DNA of 22,668 nt from Prolixibacteraceae bacterium. GTDB lineage: Bacteria > Bacteroidota > Bacteroidia > Bacteroidales > Prolixibacteraceae. The position numbers and the translations under genes were made by a program. Positions within the stretch are counted from its first letter, which is position 1. Every line of letters starts with the position of its first letter. The notes under the pieces are model-generated. The model did no database searches, was not told the origin of the DNA, and was given only the letters and a program-made list of their open reading frames with translations. The stretch spans positions 1 to 22,668 of the forward strand of contig JAEUSS010000293.1 of assembly GCA_016788685.1 (NCBI GenBank). The letters are read 5' to 3'. This document shows positions 21,738 to 22,668 of this stretch, in pieces.

Positions 21738-22668
21738 TGGAATTCCTCGCAGCGTTCATATTGCTTTTTTTGGTGCTCCGGACCTTGGTTTCGTTGGTGA
21801 ACCTCTTTTCTGGGCTGCATCTTCCGGCCCGGAAGCCAACAACTTTCCCCAAAGTTTCAATCCTGATTCCGGCCCGAAACGAAGCGACAACCATCGGGAA
21901 GTTACTCTCTGATTTGCTGGAACAGGGGTATCCGGAGCTGGAGGTGATTGTTTGCAATGATCATTCGTCGGATAACACCGAGGAAATACTGAACTGGTTT
22001 GCCGGTGAAAATGATCAGATTCATTGGTTTTTGGGAGGAAAGCTTCCGGAAGACTGGTATGGAAAGAACTTTGCCTGCCATCAGCTGGCCCGGAAAGCTT
22101 CGGGCAAGTATTTTGTTTTTCTTGATGCTGATGTGGAGCTGAGTCCGGATGCAATTTCCAAAGCTGTCGCATTTTTTCAGGAAAAGAAATTGGCGCTTTT
22201 ATCAGTTTTCCCGCAGCAGAAGATGGAGACTTTTGCCGAGAAACTGATTGTGCCGGTGATGAACTGGATTTTGCAAAGTTTGCTGCCGATGATTTTGGTG
22301 CAGAAAACCAAGCGACCGTCTTTGTCGGCTGCCAACGGGCAATTTATGATGTTTGATGCTGACAATTACCGGATGAATCTATGGCATTCAAAAGTAAAAA
22401 ATCAGCATGTGGAGGATATCCGCCTGGCCCGGATGATTAAAGCTACCGGTTTGAAAATGGCTGTTCTGTTGGGGGATAACGACATTTATTGCCGCATGTA
22501 CCGCCATTGGTCTGACGCTGTTCGTGGATTTTCGCGCAATATCCACGAGTATTTTGGTGGGTTCAGAGCAGTTTTGATAGGCTTCTGGCTTCTGGTTTTT
22601 ATCGGTTCTGTTATTGTCTGGGTCTCTTTGGGACTGAAGTTTTTAGCTTGGTTTTTTGTATTGATCAT
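21737..22668 (+). CDS. Family-2 glycosyltransferase, candidate carotenoid glucosyltransferase, 3' end missing
   Basis: The frame is open from ATG 21737 to the right edge (310 codons), so the C-terminus is cut off. One N-terminal membrane helix (about 3-22) leads to a GT2 domain. It has SILIPARNEATTIGKLL for the nucleotide strand, CNDHSSDNTEEIL, the Asp-x-Asp metal site FLDADVE (Asp130-Asp132), VEDIRLARMI with the acceptor Glu226-Asp227, and RHWSDAVRGFSRN in place of Q-x2-R-W. At least one more membrane helix starts about residue 277. The layout matches CruC and CrtQ carotenoid glycosyltransferases and also HpnB hopanoid enzymes. Context (crtD, cruF, crtW, acyltransferase) favours sugar transfer to the 1'-hydroxyl. 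It overlaps the previous stop by one base. Confidence 0.84.
   Translation, partial: MEFLAAFILLFLVLRTLVSLVNLFSGLHLPARKPTTFPKVSILIPARNEATTIGKLLSDLLEQGYPELEVIVCNDHSSDNTEEILNWFAGENDQIHWFLGGKLPEDWYGKNFACHQLARKASGKYFVFLDADVELSPDAISKAVAFFQEKKLALLSVFPQQKMETFAEKLIVPVMNWILQSLLPMILVQKTKRPSLSAANGQFMMFDADNYRMNLWHSKVKNQHVEDIRLARMIKATGLKMAVLLGDNDIYCRMYRHWSDAVRGFSRNIHEYFGGFRAVLIGFWLLVFIGSVIVWVSLGLKFLAWFFVLI

Noticed and set aside
21756..22172. A 138-codon minus-strand frame inside the glycosyltransferase gene
   Set aside because: The + strand frame through this region carries the intact GT2 motifs and runs without stop to the window edge, so the antisense frame is a shadow.

Overview
The window comes from a Bacteroidota genome, most likely a pigmented free-living member of the Bacteroidales/Marinilabiliales type. 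Four things point there. The genes include a DUF5723 beta-barrel and a ketolated, acyl-glycosylated type of C40 carotenoid cluster. The start codons mostly lack Shine-Dalgarno sequences. Several gene starts have an upstream TAnnTTTG element, the Bacteroidota sigma-A -7 box. The closest genus cannot be fixed by reading alone.

Layout. Bases 1-1152 hold the end of a TolC/NodT-type outer-membrane efflux protein, closed by a strong terminator. A flavin reductase-like protein (1254-1832) and an M3 zinc oligopeptidase (1927-3978) follow on the + strand. On the - strand lie a degenerate PAP2-like membrane protein directly behind rpoN (sigma-54), a DUF5723 outer-membrane protein, asnS and a PfkB/adenosine-kinase-like sugar kinase. 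A tRNA-Asn (GTT) with its own terminator lies on the + strand 1.3 kb upstream of asnS. A 319-base gene-free stretch (10656-10974) carries that terminator, five copies of GGATCAAT and a 12-base palindrome. Next come a DUF493/YbeD-like small protein (-) and a cardiolipin synthase (+). The - strand then carries lpxK, a purine nucleoside phosphorylase overlapping lpxK by 62 bases, and a threonine/serine dehydratase.

From 15934 to the right edge is a carotenoid locus. crtI and crtB run leftward and overlap by 17 bases. Five genes run rightward with almost no spacing: a crtD-type desaturase, cruF (1',2'-hydratase), crtW (4-ketolase), a PlsC-like acyltransferase and a family-2 glycosyltransferase that runs off the window. 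The two arms diverge from a 106-base region with a perfect 10-base inverted repeat that covers the crtI start codon.

Read as a pathway, CrtB and CrtI make a lycopene-like backbone. CruF hydrates one psi end, CrtD adds the 3',4' double bond and CrtW ketolates a beta ring. The last two enzymes probably glycosylate the tertiary 1'-hydroxyl and acylate the sugar. The expected product is a keto-carotenoid acyl glycoside of the salinixanthin/deoxyflexixanthin type. GGPP synthase and lycopene cyclase are not in the window and must lie elsewhere, possibly just downstream. This locus is the most interesting part of the window; the rest is mainly housekeeping.
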